This document shows, piece after piece, positions 45,890-54,947 of a stretch of 64,000 bases of DNA. Under the pieces are notes generated by a model that saw nothing but the letters and a program-made list of their open reading frames with translations, was not told where the DNA came from and did not search any database. A program made the position numbers and the translations under genes. How positions within the stretch are numbered: position 1 is the first letter of the stretch; each line of letters begins with the position of its first letter. Source of the DNA: Splendidivirga corallicola (GTDB lineage: Bacteria > Bacteroidota > Bacteroidia > Cytophagales > Cyclobacteriaceae); NCBI GenBank assembly GCA_030442035.1, contig JAUJEA010000001.1:1147559-1211558 (forward strand), in the 5' to 3' direction.

Positions 45890-45914
45890 GGTAGTGAGAC
45901 AAAGTCTCACTACC
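45890..45914. terminator. Bidirectional terminator-like hairpin
   Basis: GGTAGTGAGA (45890-45899) and TCTCACTACC (45905-45914) form a perfect 10-bp stem around CAAAG, between genes converging at 45833 and 45946. The T tail is weak. Confidence 0.65.
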
Positions 45915-45945
45915 GTTATATAACGAAAGCGATAGTTACATCATT

Positions 45946-46524
45946 CTATTCGATCACAATGTTGAATGGCCTCAAAAAGGACAAGACCTCCGGTACTGAA
46001 AACTTTGCTCCGGTTAGTTTATTCGCCCATGGATCAAATTGGTAATTGGAGGCATTTTTGAAATCCGCTCCGGACAGATCACATCGCTCAAAGGTAGCAC
46101 CGGACAAACTTGTTCCGGAAAAATCGGACCCGGTTAAATCGCTGCTAACGAAATCCGTTTCTCTAATCTCACAATTCAAAAAGGAGGTTTCTTTTATCTT
46201 CAGATCGGTAAATACACATAATGACATTTGACAATGATCAAATTGAAAAGAAAGAAGCATTTTGCTGCATCTCGAAAAATCAATACCAACCAATTTACAT
46301 TCTGTAAATTTTATAGACTGGAGCTTACACTCTATCACTTGAATATTGCTGAGGTTACAACCTTCAAAAGTACAATCACTAAATAACGACCCGGAAAAAT
46401 TGGCTCCCGAGAAATCACAGTTTTTAAAATTGCAGTACTCAAAGGAATGATCGCTCAAATCACAATCAGAGAATGTCTCATTATTGAATACTTCTTCATA
46501 ATTTTCTTTAGAATCAAAAGGCAT
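45946..46524 (-). CDS. Pentapeptide-repeat protein (Qnr/McbG-like layout)
   Basis: A 192-residue soluble protein made of A(D/N)LXX-type pentapeptide repeats (CDLSDHSFEYCNFKNCDFSG, CNLSNIQVIECKL, SSDLTGSDFSGTSLSGATF, CDLSGADF), which fold into a right-handed quadrilateral beta-helix. A Cys/Phe-rich repeat face, a helical break about one third of the way in (FSRCSKMLLSFQFDHCQM) and the C-terminal capping helix (GAKFSVPEVLSFLRPFNIVI) resemble the DNA-mimicking Qnr group, but it is slightly shorter. Protection of gyrase is possible, not shown. Convergent with the permease; hairpin between them. Confidence 0.8.
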   Translation of the reverse strand: MPFDSKENYEEVFNNETFSDCDLSDHSFEYCNFKNCDFSGANFSGSLFSDCTFEGCNLSNIQVIECKLQSIKFTECKLVGIDFSRCSKMLLSFQFDHCQMSLCVFTDLKIKETSFLNCEIRETDFVSSDLTGSDFSGTSLSGATFERCDLSGADFKNASNYQFDPWANKLTGAKFSVPEVLSFLRPFNIVIE

Positions 46525-46785
46525 ATGGCTTTTTTATTGGATGGGCCAAAACTACTAAAGAAGTTGAAAAGGTTCTTTGTCTTTAATTGCTAAAATTCTT
46601 GGATCCATTATAATTCCCTTTTAGAAAAATTTAACGAAGAAATTTTTAGCAAACCGGTTTGATTGCTTTAAATAAAATAACCAATGATAATTGTGAGGAC
46701 AGCGTCTGGTATTCACCTGAGATTATAGTGAACCAAGGAACAAGGCGATCTATACGGTCATTTAAAGCCTAATAAACGCCCAAGT

Positions 46786-47163
46786 TCAAAATTGATCCAC
46801 CTTATTTTTATAAGCCTTAAATTCCAACAAATAATCATTAGGATCATGAAAAATCATTTTAACACGTTCCTGAGGTTCTCCTTCGTCTTGAATTTCCGGT
46901 TGTAGTTTGAAACGTGTACTATCTTTCAGTCGGTCATACAAATCAAAAAAATCCTTCCAGTCAAGGTTGATACCCCAGTGGAAATAGTCATTTTTTATGA
47001 TCTTTTCCGGAGCCTCATGCAGCGTGACCTGATGGCCATATAAGTTTACATTAAACCATGTCTCTGTTTCTCTCTCAACAATACCACCAAGAATTTCACC
47101 ATAGAATCTTTTTGAGGTAAGGTATTCTTTAACGGCCAGTGATAGATGAAAAGAATTTTCCAT
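46786..47163 (-). CDS. VOC (glyoxalase/dioxygenase superfamily) protein
   Basis: A 125-residue protein of the VOC fold. The opening FHLSLAVKEYLTSKRFYGEIL, the metal-type His-bearing HQVTLHE strand, YFHWGINLDWKDFFDLYDRL in the middle and MIFHDPNDYLLEFKAY at the end with a terminal Glu correspond to the paired beta-alpha-beta-beta-beta units. It is probably a metal-dependent enzyme of unknown substrate. It is the only gene on its transcript as far as can be seen. Confidence 0.82.
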   Translation of the reverse strand: MENSFHLSLAVKEYLTSKRFYGEILGGIVERETETWFNVNLYGHQVTLHEAPEKIIKNDYFHWGINLDWKDFFDLYDRLKDSTRFKLQPEIQDEGEPQERVKMIFHDPNDYLLEFKAYKNKVDQF

Positions 47164-47241
47164 GTTTGTTTATTTGGGTTTAGTAAAAGTAAATTTCAGA
47201 GATTTCTTTGATATAATACTTTTTAACGTTTAAAAGTCACA

Positions 47242-47580
47242 TCAATAAGTTGATTTCGGAGGCCCTATCTGATTGATGATCAGTAGGCCATCATAATATT
47301 CATTTGATTTTATTTCTCGATTGCCATTTAGCGTCACAAAACCATCCATTTCAATGCGCTCCTCTAACCATGAATTGCTGGCATTGGTAAATTCTCCGAG
47401 CATTATCACGCGTTTATTTTTCAATGTTCTTTCAAGAAATTTCAAGTCAGAAAAATCATCAGAGTCCAAAGACAATATTTCATTAAATGCACTAAAATTC
47501 TTTAATACCGATTGTTCATTTTTCTGTGCAAACAGTGAAAATGAGCTTAAATACAATACAACTATTGAATAAAGTTTCAT
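47242..47580 (-). pseudogene. Internally deleted erythromycin-esterase-like remnant
   Basis: A 112-residue open frame that keeps the two ends of a much larger secreted enzyme. It has a signal peptide (MKLYSIVVLYLSSFSLFAQ) and the family's opening LKFLERTLKNKRVIMLGE. It then jumps almost directly to what looks like the family's C-terminal end (YYDGLLIINQIGPPKST). Complete erythromycin-esterase-family proteins have about 400 residues with catalytic His and Glu in the missing part. The reading frame is kept, so either an in-frame deletion made a tiny secreted protein or the gene is dying. The assignment is by motif recall and is moderate. Confidence 0.5.
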
Positions 47581-47761
47581 ACTAAAAAATGATTGTTGCC
47601 AAGCAAACTGTTGACCTAAAGATGAAAAAATGCCCGGAATGGTTGTTTGACATACCTGAAATGCCTTAACCTTTACCCCCCTACAGATAATAAAATAAAG
47701 CTAGTAACTTTTGTTCAGAATTCAACCGCTATTGATTGAAACAGAAACGAAAACCTGAAGA

Positions 47762-48103
47762 TCACTTTTTCCCCCTGGATATTGAAATGGATTCCTTTGC
47801 CCACTCTACAAGTTTTGACGGATCATTGAGTATCACATCCGGAATTTGATAATAGGGCATTTTGCCATGCTTGGTTGCCCCAATATCCTCAAAACGTTTA
47901 ACATTGGATTCGTCGGCCTTTAGAAAAACATCACCTGCCGAATTGATAATTGCAAACATTGCCCCACTTTCAAAAATACCATATCCACCAAACATCTTTT
48001 TATTGGTCACATCCCCGAGCTGCGACAAATCACTCACCAGTTGATCAGCCCTTTCAGCAGCTTGAGGGGTTAGCCTGGCTCCTTTTTCTCCCATTTTATT
48101 CAA
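47762..48103 (-). CDS. TfoX N-terminal-domain protein
   Basis: A 113-residue protein of the TfoX/Sxy N-terminal domain family. The conserved core KKMFGGYGIFESGAMFAII near residue 35 is followed by DVFLKADESNVKRFEDIGA and MPYYQIPDVIL, all typical of the single-domain proteins. In Enterobacteria and Vibrio the domain belongs to a competence regulator, but stand-alone short forms like this are widespread and of unknown role. Starts at residue 1 or 4 are both plausible. Confidence 0.8.
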   Translation of the reverse strand: MNKMGEKGARLTPQAAERADQLVSDLSQLGDVTNKKMFGGYGIFESGAMFAIINSAGDVFLKADESNVKRFEDIGATKHGKMPYYQIPDVILNDPSKLVEWAKESISISRGKK

Positions 48104-48169
48104 AAATTGGTTTATTGGAAATTTACTTCATTTTTGGGATTAATTGATCAATTATCTCAATTTATGCTT

Positions 48170-48835
48170 TTAGTCCATTAAGTAACCAGATTCCACCAGA
48201 TCTTCTTTGCCATTTATATTCAATATCCGGCCATCTTTTAGTAGCATAAGTTTCGAACTGATATCCACTATATGCTCATACAAATGGTCGGTGATGATAA
48301 CGCCCTTGTTTTTGGCTTGATGTTTTAAATGCATAAACAACTGTTCTATCATAATTGGAGACACTCCGGAAAATGGCTCATCCAATAAAACAAATTTGCT
48401 TTCCGAGTAAAGCAAAAGCATCACTTCAAGAAACTTCCTTGTTCCTGTTGAAAGTTCCTTAACTCTTGCAGATCTGAAGGATTTAATATTTCGATCTGAA
48501 AGGATCAATTGTTGATGATCTTTATTCAATACAAATAACTTGATCACTTTTTCAACTTTGGATGCACTTGTCAAATAACCATTCTGAGGAAGGTATTGAA
48601 CGCCATTCGTTTCTCTGAATGAACAAGGAGTATAACGATGATTGATCCTTACAGAACTATGCTCACTTCTGAGTGAACCGAAAATAATTTTCAACAGACT
48701 TGATTTGCCACAGCCATTTCTTCCTAAAACACCAACAATATCTCCTGTTTCACACTTCAAATAAATATCTGAGAGCACACTCTTCTGGCCATAATGGAGT
48801 ACAATGCTGTCAACCTCAAGCTTATGTTTTTTCAT
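48170..48835 (-). CDS. ABC transporter ATP-binding protein
   Basis: A 221-residue single ABC ATPase. Walker A is GRNGCGKSSLL near residue 36, the Q-loop is YLPQNGYL near 78, the signature is degenerate (LSTGTRKFLEVML instead of LSGGQ, near 128), Walker B is FVLLDEPFSG near 147, and the H-loop is IITDHLYEH near 175. The start overlaps the stop of a 106-residue membrane gene in ATGA. The membrane protein is the likely partner, making an unusually small transporter; a drug or peptide export role is inferred only. Confidence 0.85.
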   Translation of the reverse strand: MKKHKLEVDSIVLHYGQKSVLSDIYLKCETGDIVGVLGRNGCGKSSLLKIIFGSLRSEHSSVRINHRYTPCSFRETNGVQYLPQNGYLTSASKVEKVIKLFVLNKDHQQLILSDRNIKSFRSARVKELSTGTRKFLEVMLLLYSESKFVLLDEPFSGVSPIMIEQLFMHLKHQAKNKGVIITDHLYEHIVDISSKLMLLKDGRILNINGKEDLVESGYLMD

Positions 48836-49152
48836 AGCCAGTACAGAAAAAATCTAAAAACGGAAAAAATGATCGTAAAACTTAATATATCACTGAAAAC
48901 CGCAATAAAAATGAGGTCCTTGGTACCAAAGCCTAGATTGTGATAGAAGTAAAGCTTCTGCTTATGGAACTCGTAGAAAATATATGCTATGAAAAGAAAA
49001 CCTAACACCTTTGACCAGAACATAGGCATAGTAGCACTGGCTCGTGTATGAAAATACCAATAGCATGCGATCAATGTAAAAATAATGTTATAGGAAACAA
49101 TGTCTCTATAGAAAATGAGAATCACTTTGAGTTTTCGGATTAAGGGATGCAT
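48832..49152 (-). CDS. Small membrane protein, partner of the ABC ATPase
   Basis: A 106-residue protein with three to four hydrophobic segments (ILIFYRDIVSYNIIFTLIAC, VLGFLFIAYIFYEF, LIFIAVFSDILSFTIIFSVF) and a short loop HKQKLYFYHNLGFG. I do not recognise the family. It is first in a two-gene unit with the ABC ATPase (4-base overlap), so it is probably the membrane component or a small accessory of that transporter. Confidence 0.7.
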   Translation of the reverse strand: MHPLIRKLKVILIFYRDIVSYNIIFTLIACYWYFHTRASATMPMFWSKVLGFLFIAYIFYEFHKQKLYFYHNLGFGTKDLIFIAVFSDILSFTIIFSVFRFFLYWL

Positions 49153-49521
49153 GGGACCAGGTTTACAAGAGGTTACTCAAAAGCAAATACCTCTCCAATT
49201 TTGTCCTTTAGGAAACACAACGATCCATTGGTTTTATTTTTCAGAACCTTTTTTTCTTAACTGACCTTATCGGTAAAAAACATTGTGATCAGGAGCCTAT
49301 AATATAAAGCAGAATGGAAAGATTAAAATCCGGAACTTCCTCAATCACAACATTTTTTCAGTTGATTCAAAAAATTTGATAAAATGATTAACTTCGCAGC
49401 ACTTAGAATTTCACACCACTACAATTGATCCGAGGGACAAAGTAGTTTTTAGGGCGTGGACACTGCCTGCGTAAACAGTTTCAATAAAAAATGTTTTATT
49501 AAAATAGAAAAGTAATTTAAA
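49153..49521. other. Divergent region upstream of icd
   Basis: A 369-base gap between the ABC unit and icd. GAGGT...ACCTC form a small inverted repeat near 49168-49192. TAACTTCG (49389-49396), one base from the TAnnTTTG consensus, is a candidate -7 for icd with a leader of about 120 bases; the upstream TTTG box is not at ideal spacing. No gene is visible. Confidence 0.4.
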
Positions 49522-50748
49522 ATGAGTGGACAAAAAATCACCATTGAAAATGGCAAGTTAAATGTGCCAGACAATCCAATTGTTCCTTTTATTGAAGGTG
49601 ACGGAACCGGAGTTGATATTTGGCCAGCTTCAAAACGAGTGTTAGATGCAGCAGTGGAGCGTGCCTACAACGGACAAAAGAAAATAGAATGGAAAGAGGT
49701 TCTCGCAGGCGAAAAAGCTTTTAACCAAACCGGTGAATGGCTGCCAAACGAAACATTGGATGCTTTCAGAGAATATTTGGTGGGGATCAAGGGTCCTTTG
49801 ACCACACCTGTTGGTGGTGGCATCAGGTCACTGAATGTTGCCTTAAGGCAAATCCTGGACCTGTATAGTTGCGTACGTCCGGTACGATGGTTCGACGGAA
49901 CTCCATCACCTGTAAAGGAACCGGGAAAAACCGACATGGTGATTTTCAGAGAAAATACGGAGGACATTTACGCTGGTATCGAGTTCCAGGAAGGTTCTGA
50001 TGATGCCAAAAAGTTTGCAGATGTTCTCAATAACTCATTCCCTGATAGATTTAAGAAAGTTCGTTTTCCTAATACCGCAGGATATGGCATAAAACCTGTT
50101 TCTATTGAAGGAACTGAAAGGATAGTAAAAGCTGCTATTGAATATGCATTCGCTCATAAAAGAGATTCTGTTACGCTGGTACACAAGGGTAACATCATGA
50201 AGTTCACGGAAGGTGCATTCAGAGATTGGGGATATGCATTGGCTAAAAATGAGTACGGTGCAACAGATTATGAAGGTGGTCCATGGCAAATAATTGAAAA
50301 AGATGGTCACAAGGTGATCATAAAAGATGTTATTGCGGATGCCTTCTTACAACAGATTTTGCTCAGACCTGCAGAGTATGCTGTAATTGCTACTTTGAAC
50401 TTAAATGGTGACTACGTTTCAGATGCCTTGGCAGCTATTGTAGGGGGGATTGGCATTGCTCCGGGTGCCAACATCAATTATGTAACCGGTCACGCGATTT
50501 TTGAAGCTACTCACGGAACCGCACCAAAATATGCTGGTCAGGACAAGGTGAATCCTGGTTCTGTTATTCTTTCGGGGGCTATGATGCTTGAGCATTTTGG
50601 TTGGCAGGAAGCCGCAGATCTTATCTATAAGGGATTAAGCAAAGCCATTTCAACTAAAAGAGTAACTTACGATTTTCACAGACTCATGGAGGGAGCAACA
50701 TTGCTAAAATGTTCTGAGTTCGGAGATGAGATTGTGAATAATATGTAA
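49522..50748 (+). CDS. icd: Isocitrate dehydrogenase (NADP+)
   Basis: A 408-residue homodimeric isocitrate dehydrogenase of the E. coli Icd type, converting isocitrate to 2-oxoglutarate in the TCA cycle. [10 protein letters not shown]-like segment ([14 protein letters not shown]), [20 protein letters not shown] with the regulatory Ser, the substrate-binding [14 protein letters not shown] near 140, [15 protein letters not shown] near 228, and [19 protein letters not shown] near 330 (nucleotide adenine loop) are intact. Length fits. A strong terminator follows 18 bases after the stop. Confidence 0.95.
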   Translation: MSGQKITIENGKLNVPDNPIVPFIEGDGTGVDIWPASKRVLDAAVERAYNGQKKIEWKEVLAGEKAFNQTGEWLPNETLDAFREYLVGIKGPLTTPVGGGIRSLNVALRQILDLYSCVRPVRWFDGTPSPVKEPGKTDMVIFRENTEDIYAGIEFQEGSDDAKKFADVLNNSFPDRFKKVRFPNTAGYGIKPVSIEGTERIVKAAIEYAFAHKRDSVTLVHKGNIMKFTEGAFRDWGYALAKNEYGATDYEGGPWQIIEKDGHKVIIKDVIADAFLQQILLRPAEYAVIATLNLNGDYVSDALAAIVGGIGIAPGANINYVTGHAIFEATHGTAPKYAGQDKVNPGSVILSGAMMLEHFGWQEAADLIYKGLSKAISTKRVTYDFHRLMEGATLLKCSEFGDEIVNNM

Positions 50749-51165
50749 TTGAAATAATCAATATGGAAAAGGGTTGTGTCCATGGATCGGATGCAACCCT
50801 TTTTTTATTCTCCGGATTCTCTTAACAATACCAACAAGGGGCATCCATCGGATATTGGATTGATAACAAAAGAAAATGACCAGAGGTACACCTTTTCCTT
50901 TGAAAGCAATTGAACGGGTCTTGTAGATTTCTTAATTCAAAATCATTCATTTCACTCGTATTGTTAGCACAACATAATCGAACCTCATTATCTGAGATAT
51001 CCTCGCATCAAGGTAACCATATACTATAGTTAGCAACTAATAAGGGGTGACGAGATCCTTTACTGTTCGAACATCTTCAGTCCTGATGATTTAAAAAAAT
51101 AAAAGAAGAAGAATTTAAACAAACAGTAGCTTTAGAAGCTGCTTATGTGCAATTTGCTATAATCA
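50749..51165. other. Intergenic region between icd and TPR-CHAT gene
   Basis: A 417-base gap. Its first 60 bases contain the icd terminator. The rest is AT-rich; AGTAGCTT/AAGCTGCT form a small imperfect inverted repeat at about 51125-51142, upstream of the CHAT gene. I see no gene. Confidence 0.4.
50767..50807 (+). terminator. Strong rho-independent terminator of icd
   Basis: AAAGGGTTG pairs with CAACCCTTT, and the stem extends with G-U pairs through TGTCC/GGATG around the loop ATGGATC, followed by seven T. Confidence 0.9.
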
Positions 51166-54100
51166 ATGGTGAATATTTTTATGAATAAGTTCAGTGGATT
51201 TTTGCATGTTATCATGACACATGCCTTCCTTATGTTAATGATAACAACAGGTTTTGCTCAAAATGATATATCATTGACTGACACCTTACTAGCCAACCAG
51301 TATTTTGAAAGGGGACGTTCCCTAATGGGCAATGCAAATTATGATAGTGCTATTTTTTATTTCCAAAAAGCATCTCCCATTTATCAATACAATAAACTGT
51401 GGCTTAAAGAAATAAACTGCCTGGATTATATAGCCGATACTTATCGTCAGGCAGGGAAGTTTGATGAGGCACTGAAAGTGGGAAATGAGGCGTTGGAAAT
51501 GGTGCATGAAAAAATTGGCAAAGGCAACTTAAAAGAAGCTGAAGTGCTCAATACCGTTGGTATTATCTATGACTACAAAGGGGATTATGAAAAAGCATTG
51601 GATTACCAGCTTGAATCCATAAGAATTAAAGAAGAACTGCTGGGGGCAAACCATACTGATTTGGCTGATTCCTATAATAATGCCGGGATAGTCTATTACT
51701 ACATGGGTGATTATGAACAGGCACTGAATTGCTATGGCAGGGTAGTGGAAATACAGCAAAAAGCTCTAAAAAAGGATCCCATCAGTTTGGCAAGCACTTA
51801 TAATAATATTGGTATGATACACACCATGAATGGTGATTACACGATGGCTCTTCAATACATCGAAAAATCATTAGGGATGAAACTGGAAAATCTAGGTGAG
51901 CATCACCCTGACGTTGCCTCTCCTTATAATAGTATTGGGGTAGTGTATTACTACAAAAAAGATTTTGAACAGGCATTATATTATCAAAACAAGGTCTTAG
52001 AAATAAAAAAAGAACATTTTGAGGAAGATCACCCCTTTATGGTGCTTTCCTATAACAACCTTGGATTGATCTATGGAAATATAGGAAAACCTGCTTTGGC
52101 GTTGGATTACTTCCAAAAGTCCTTGTCCATTCAAAAGAAAACATTAGGTGAAAAGCACTCGGACATTGCCATTACGCACAGATTTATCGGGGAAATACAT
52201 CTTAATTCAGGCAATTATATCCAGGCACTTGAAGCTTATCAAAAGGCTTTGATGCTAAGAAAACAAATTTTTGGTGAGAAACACCCGGAGGTAACGGAAT
52301 CTTATAATGACCTGGCCCAGGTATATCTCCTCTTGAAAGGAGATCCTGAACAAGTATTAAAACTTAGTCAAAAGGCCTTAATAGCCAACGTAATAGATTT
52401 TCAGGATAGTTCATATTACAACAATCCATCACTGAAAAATTATTATAAGCAAAATTTTTTGCTAACATCACTGCGATTAAAGGCAGAAGCTTTTGAACAT
52501 AAATTTCACGTCACAGGAAACGTTGATAATCTGCAAAACTCATTGGCCACTTTTAACTATTGCGATGAACTGATAGATCAAATAAGTAAGGATCGTCTGC
52601 AACATGATGACAAAATTGCTTTTGGTAATATCAGTGCACACATTTATGAAAGGGCTGTTGATGTAAGTACTGCTTTATATCATCAGCATCTTGAAAAGGA
52701 TTTTCTACATAAAGCATATTACTTTTCAGAAAAAAGTAAAGCCGGCGTATTAAGGCAAACGTTATCCGGCTATTCTGCTAAAAATTTTGGATTGGTCCCT
52801 GATGATCTTCTGGCTTTTGAAAAACAGCTGAAAGTAAACAGAGCTTATTATCAGACCAAAATAAGAAACCATAAAAGCAGAACTCAGGGCAACGATTCAC
52901 CTCAACTCAAGACCCTGGAGAACAAGCTGTTTGACTTGAATCGAACTTATGATTCCCTGGTATCGGCTTACGAAAAAAACTATCCCGAATATCACCAACT
53001 GAAATATCAAAATGACATTATCGATATTCAGCGCATTCCAAAAATTTTAACAGGTCAGAATAGTGCATTGGTCGAATACTTTTTGTCTGACAGCACACTT
53101 CACATTTTCACAATAACACCTGATAACTATCATATCTCAACAGTACCCTTGATCCAAAATTTTGATTCTTTGGTCCAAACACTACGTGAAAACATTTCCT
53201 ATAGAAATCCATCCGAAGCTAATGAGGAATTGAACTTTGTTTCCATTGCCCATCAATTATACTTGCATTTATTCGCCCCGGTAAAGGCTCATTTAACTGA
53301 TGAGATCGAAAGGATCACGATTGTCCCGCATGGTGTTTTGTCTCTGATTCCTTTTGAGTTGCTAATATCAGCAGAGTTAGATAATCAAGTTATAAATTAT
53401 CGAGAATTGCCCTATTTGTTAAAGGACTACCAAATTAGCTATGCTTATTCCGGCACATTATGGGCAAAAAAGTATCATGAGAAAAGCGAATGGGAACAAC
53501 AATTTGCCGGGTATGCACCTACCTATCAAACCTCATTACTGGCTGATTCAAGGGCCCTGGAGGAATATGGAAGTTTCAGAGATGAAATTACCAACTTAAA
53601 ATACACAAACGAAGAGATACGAAATGCGGCCACCTTTTTCAAAGGCGCTACTTTTTCTGGTGAAAATGCAACTGAAGCACTTTTCAAAAAAGAAGGTGGT
53701 AAATATCAAATCCTTCACCTAGCCATGCATGCTATTGTAGATAAAGAGAATCCACTGCAATCGAAATTGATATTTACACAAAATGAAGATTCCCTGGAGG
53801 ATGGTTTTCTTAATGCTTATGAATTGTATAATATGGAATTAAACGCAGAACTCGCAGTGTTAAGCGCCTGCAATACAGGCTATGGGAAGGTAGCCAAAGG
53901 TGAGGGAGTGATGAGCCTCGGAAGGGCTTTCGCTTATGCCGGCTGCCCAAGCATTGTGATGAGTTTATGGCCGGCGCAAGACAGAGCCACAGCCGATATC
54001 ATGACTTATTTTTATGACGGTCTGTCTCAAGGAGAACCTAAGGACATAGCTTTACACAATGCCAAACTTAAATATTTGCAGAATACTGAGGATCTGTTTG

Positions 54101-54264
54101 TTCATCCCTTTTATTGGGCCGGTTTTGTAATACAGGGAGATCCCAGGCCAATAGAAATGCATTCAAAATTTAGATACTGGTGGGTTTTTGGATTGGTTGC
54201 TGGCCTTGTGTTGTTGGGTCTTTGGCAGTTCAGGTTAAAAACTCTCTCCAGAAAACATCCCTGA
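51166..54264 (+). CDS. TPR-CHAT protein with C-terminal membrane anchor
   Basis: A 1032-residue exported protein. A signal peptide ends near TGFAQ; the ATG at 51181 is an alternative start. Residues 40-410 are about nine TPRs of the 42-residue kinesin-light-chain type (repeats such as YEKALDYQLESIRIKEELLG and SYNNAGIVYYYMGDYEQALN). A helical region follows, then a CHAT caspase-like protease domain (about 740-1010) with catalytic His in LHLAMHAIVDKENP near 855 and Cys in VLSACNTGYGKVA near 901. The last 25 residues contain a membrane helix (WWVFGLVAGLVLLGLWQF). The protease would face the periplasm. No immediate toxin or effector gene is visible. Confidence 0.85.
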   Translation: MVNIFMNKFSGFLHVIMTHAFLMLMITTGFAQNDISLTDTLLANQYFERGRSLMGNANYDSAIFYFQKASPIYQYNKLWLKEINCLDYIADTYRQAGKFDEALKVGNEALEMVHEKIGKGNLKEAEVLNTVGIIYDYKGDYEKALDYQLESIRIKEELLGANHTDLADSYNNAGIVYYYMGDYEQALNCYGRVVEIQQKALKKDPISLASTYNNIGMIHTMNGDYTMALQYIEKSLGMKLENLGEHHPDVASPYNSIGVVYYYKKDFEQALYYQNKVLEIKKEHFEEDHPFMVLSYNNLGLIYGNIGKPALALDYFQKSLSIQKKTLGEKHSDIAITHRFIGEIHLNSGNYIQALEAYQKALMLRKQIFGEKHPEVTESYNDLAQVYLLLKGDPEQVLKLSQKALIANVIDFQDSSYYNNPSLKNYYKQNFLLTSLRLKAEAFEHKFHVTGNVDNLQNSLATFNYCDELIDQISKDRLQHDDKIAFGNISAHIYERAVDVSTALYHQHLEKDFLHKAYYFSEKSKAGVLRQTLSGYSAKNFGLVPDDLLAFEKQLKVNRAYYQTKIRNHKSRTQGNDSPQLKTLENKLFDLNRTYDSLVSAYEKNYPEYHQLKYQNDIIDIQRIPKILTGQNSALVEYFLSDSTLHIFTITPDNYHISTVPLIQNFDSLVQTLRENISYRNPSEANEELNFVSIAHQLYLHLFAPVKAHLTDEIERITIVPHGVLSLIPFELLISAELDNQVINYRELPYLLKDYQISYAYSGTLWAKKYHEKSEWEQQFAGYAPTYQTSLLADSRALEEYGSFRDEITNLKYTNEEIRNAATFFKGATFSGENATEALFKKEGGKYQILHLAMHAIVDKENPLQSKLIFTQNEDSLEDGFLNAYELYNMELNAELAVLSACNTGYGKVAKGEGVMSLGRAFAYAGCPSIVMSLWPAQDRATADIMTYFYDGLSQGEPKDIALHNAKLKYLQNTEDLFVHPFYWAGFVIQGDPRPIEMHSKFRYWWVFGLVAGLVLLGLWQFRLKTLSRKHP

Positions 54265-54424
54265 ATCAATATAAAACATCATATAATCTTCTTATCAGGT
54301 CAATTTGTATAAATGCTCAAGTGCCTAGACTATTAACATTTTTTGCAGCTCGAAGCATTAGGAACATTTTTAATTTTATGCTAAATTAACTCTTCCAAAT
54401 TGCAAAAAACTAACCATTTTACTT

Positions 54425-54940
54425 ATGAAGTTCCTGAAATATTTTCTCGGCTTTCTGATCATCATTATCATAGCGTTCTTTGCAGTTGGTTTGTTTGTTC
54501 CAACTTTTTCCTATCAATCAAGTGTCAAAGTGGACGCACCTGTGGAAAAGGTTTGGGAGGTTTTTGTAGATGAGTCCAAGCTACCCTATTGGATGGATGG
54601 TTTCCAAAGCATCGAAACAATAAGTGGAAAAAGAAATGAAGTGGGCAGTATATATGAGCTTGTGTTTTTGCAGGGGGGTGAAGAAATCAAGTTAACTGAA
54701 ACGTTGAAGGCATTCGAGCCGGGGAAATTATTTGCTATGAAAATTGAAAGTGATTTTCTTTCCTCGGATACTAAAGTCAATTTTGAGCAAGAGGGTGATC
54801 AAACGATCATCACTGCCGTTAATCGGGTTGAAGGAAATAATTTATTTAAGAAATCGATTTGCTTTTTATCCAAGTCCACCTTTCAAGAAATGTCCACCAA
54901 ACAATACACAAAATTAAAGGACATTATAGAAAACGAATGA
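54425..54940 (+). CDS. SRPBCC (START/polyketide cyclase-like) protein
   Basis: A 171-residue protein with one N-terminal membrane segment (FLGFLIIIIIAFFAVGLFVP) and a START-like lipid- or small-molecule-binding domain (SSVKVDAPVEKVWEVFVDES, then the ISGKRNEVGSIYELVF strand and the terminal helix STFQEMSTKQYTKLKDIIE). The family binds hydrophobic ligands in a deep pocket; the ligand is not evident. Next gene starts 7 bases after the stop, so the two form one operon. Confidence 0.8.
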   Translation: MKFLKYFLGFLIIIIIAFFAVGLFVPTFSYQSSVKVDAPVEKVWEVFVDESKLPYWMDGFQSIETISGKRNEVGSIYELVFLQGGEEIKLTETLKAFEPGKLFAMKIESDFLSSDTKVNFEQEGDQTIITAVNRVEGNNLFKKSICFLSKSTFQEMSTKQYTKLKDIIENE

Positions 54941-54947
54941 TAACCCC

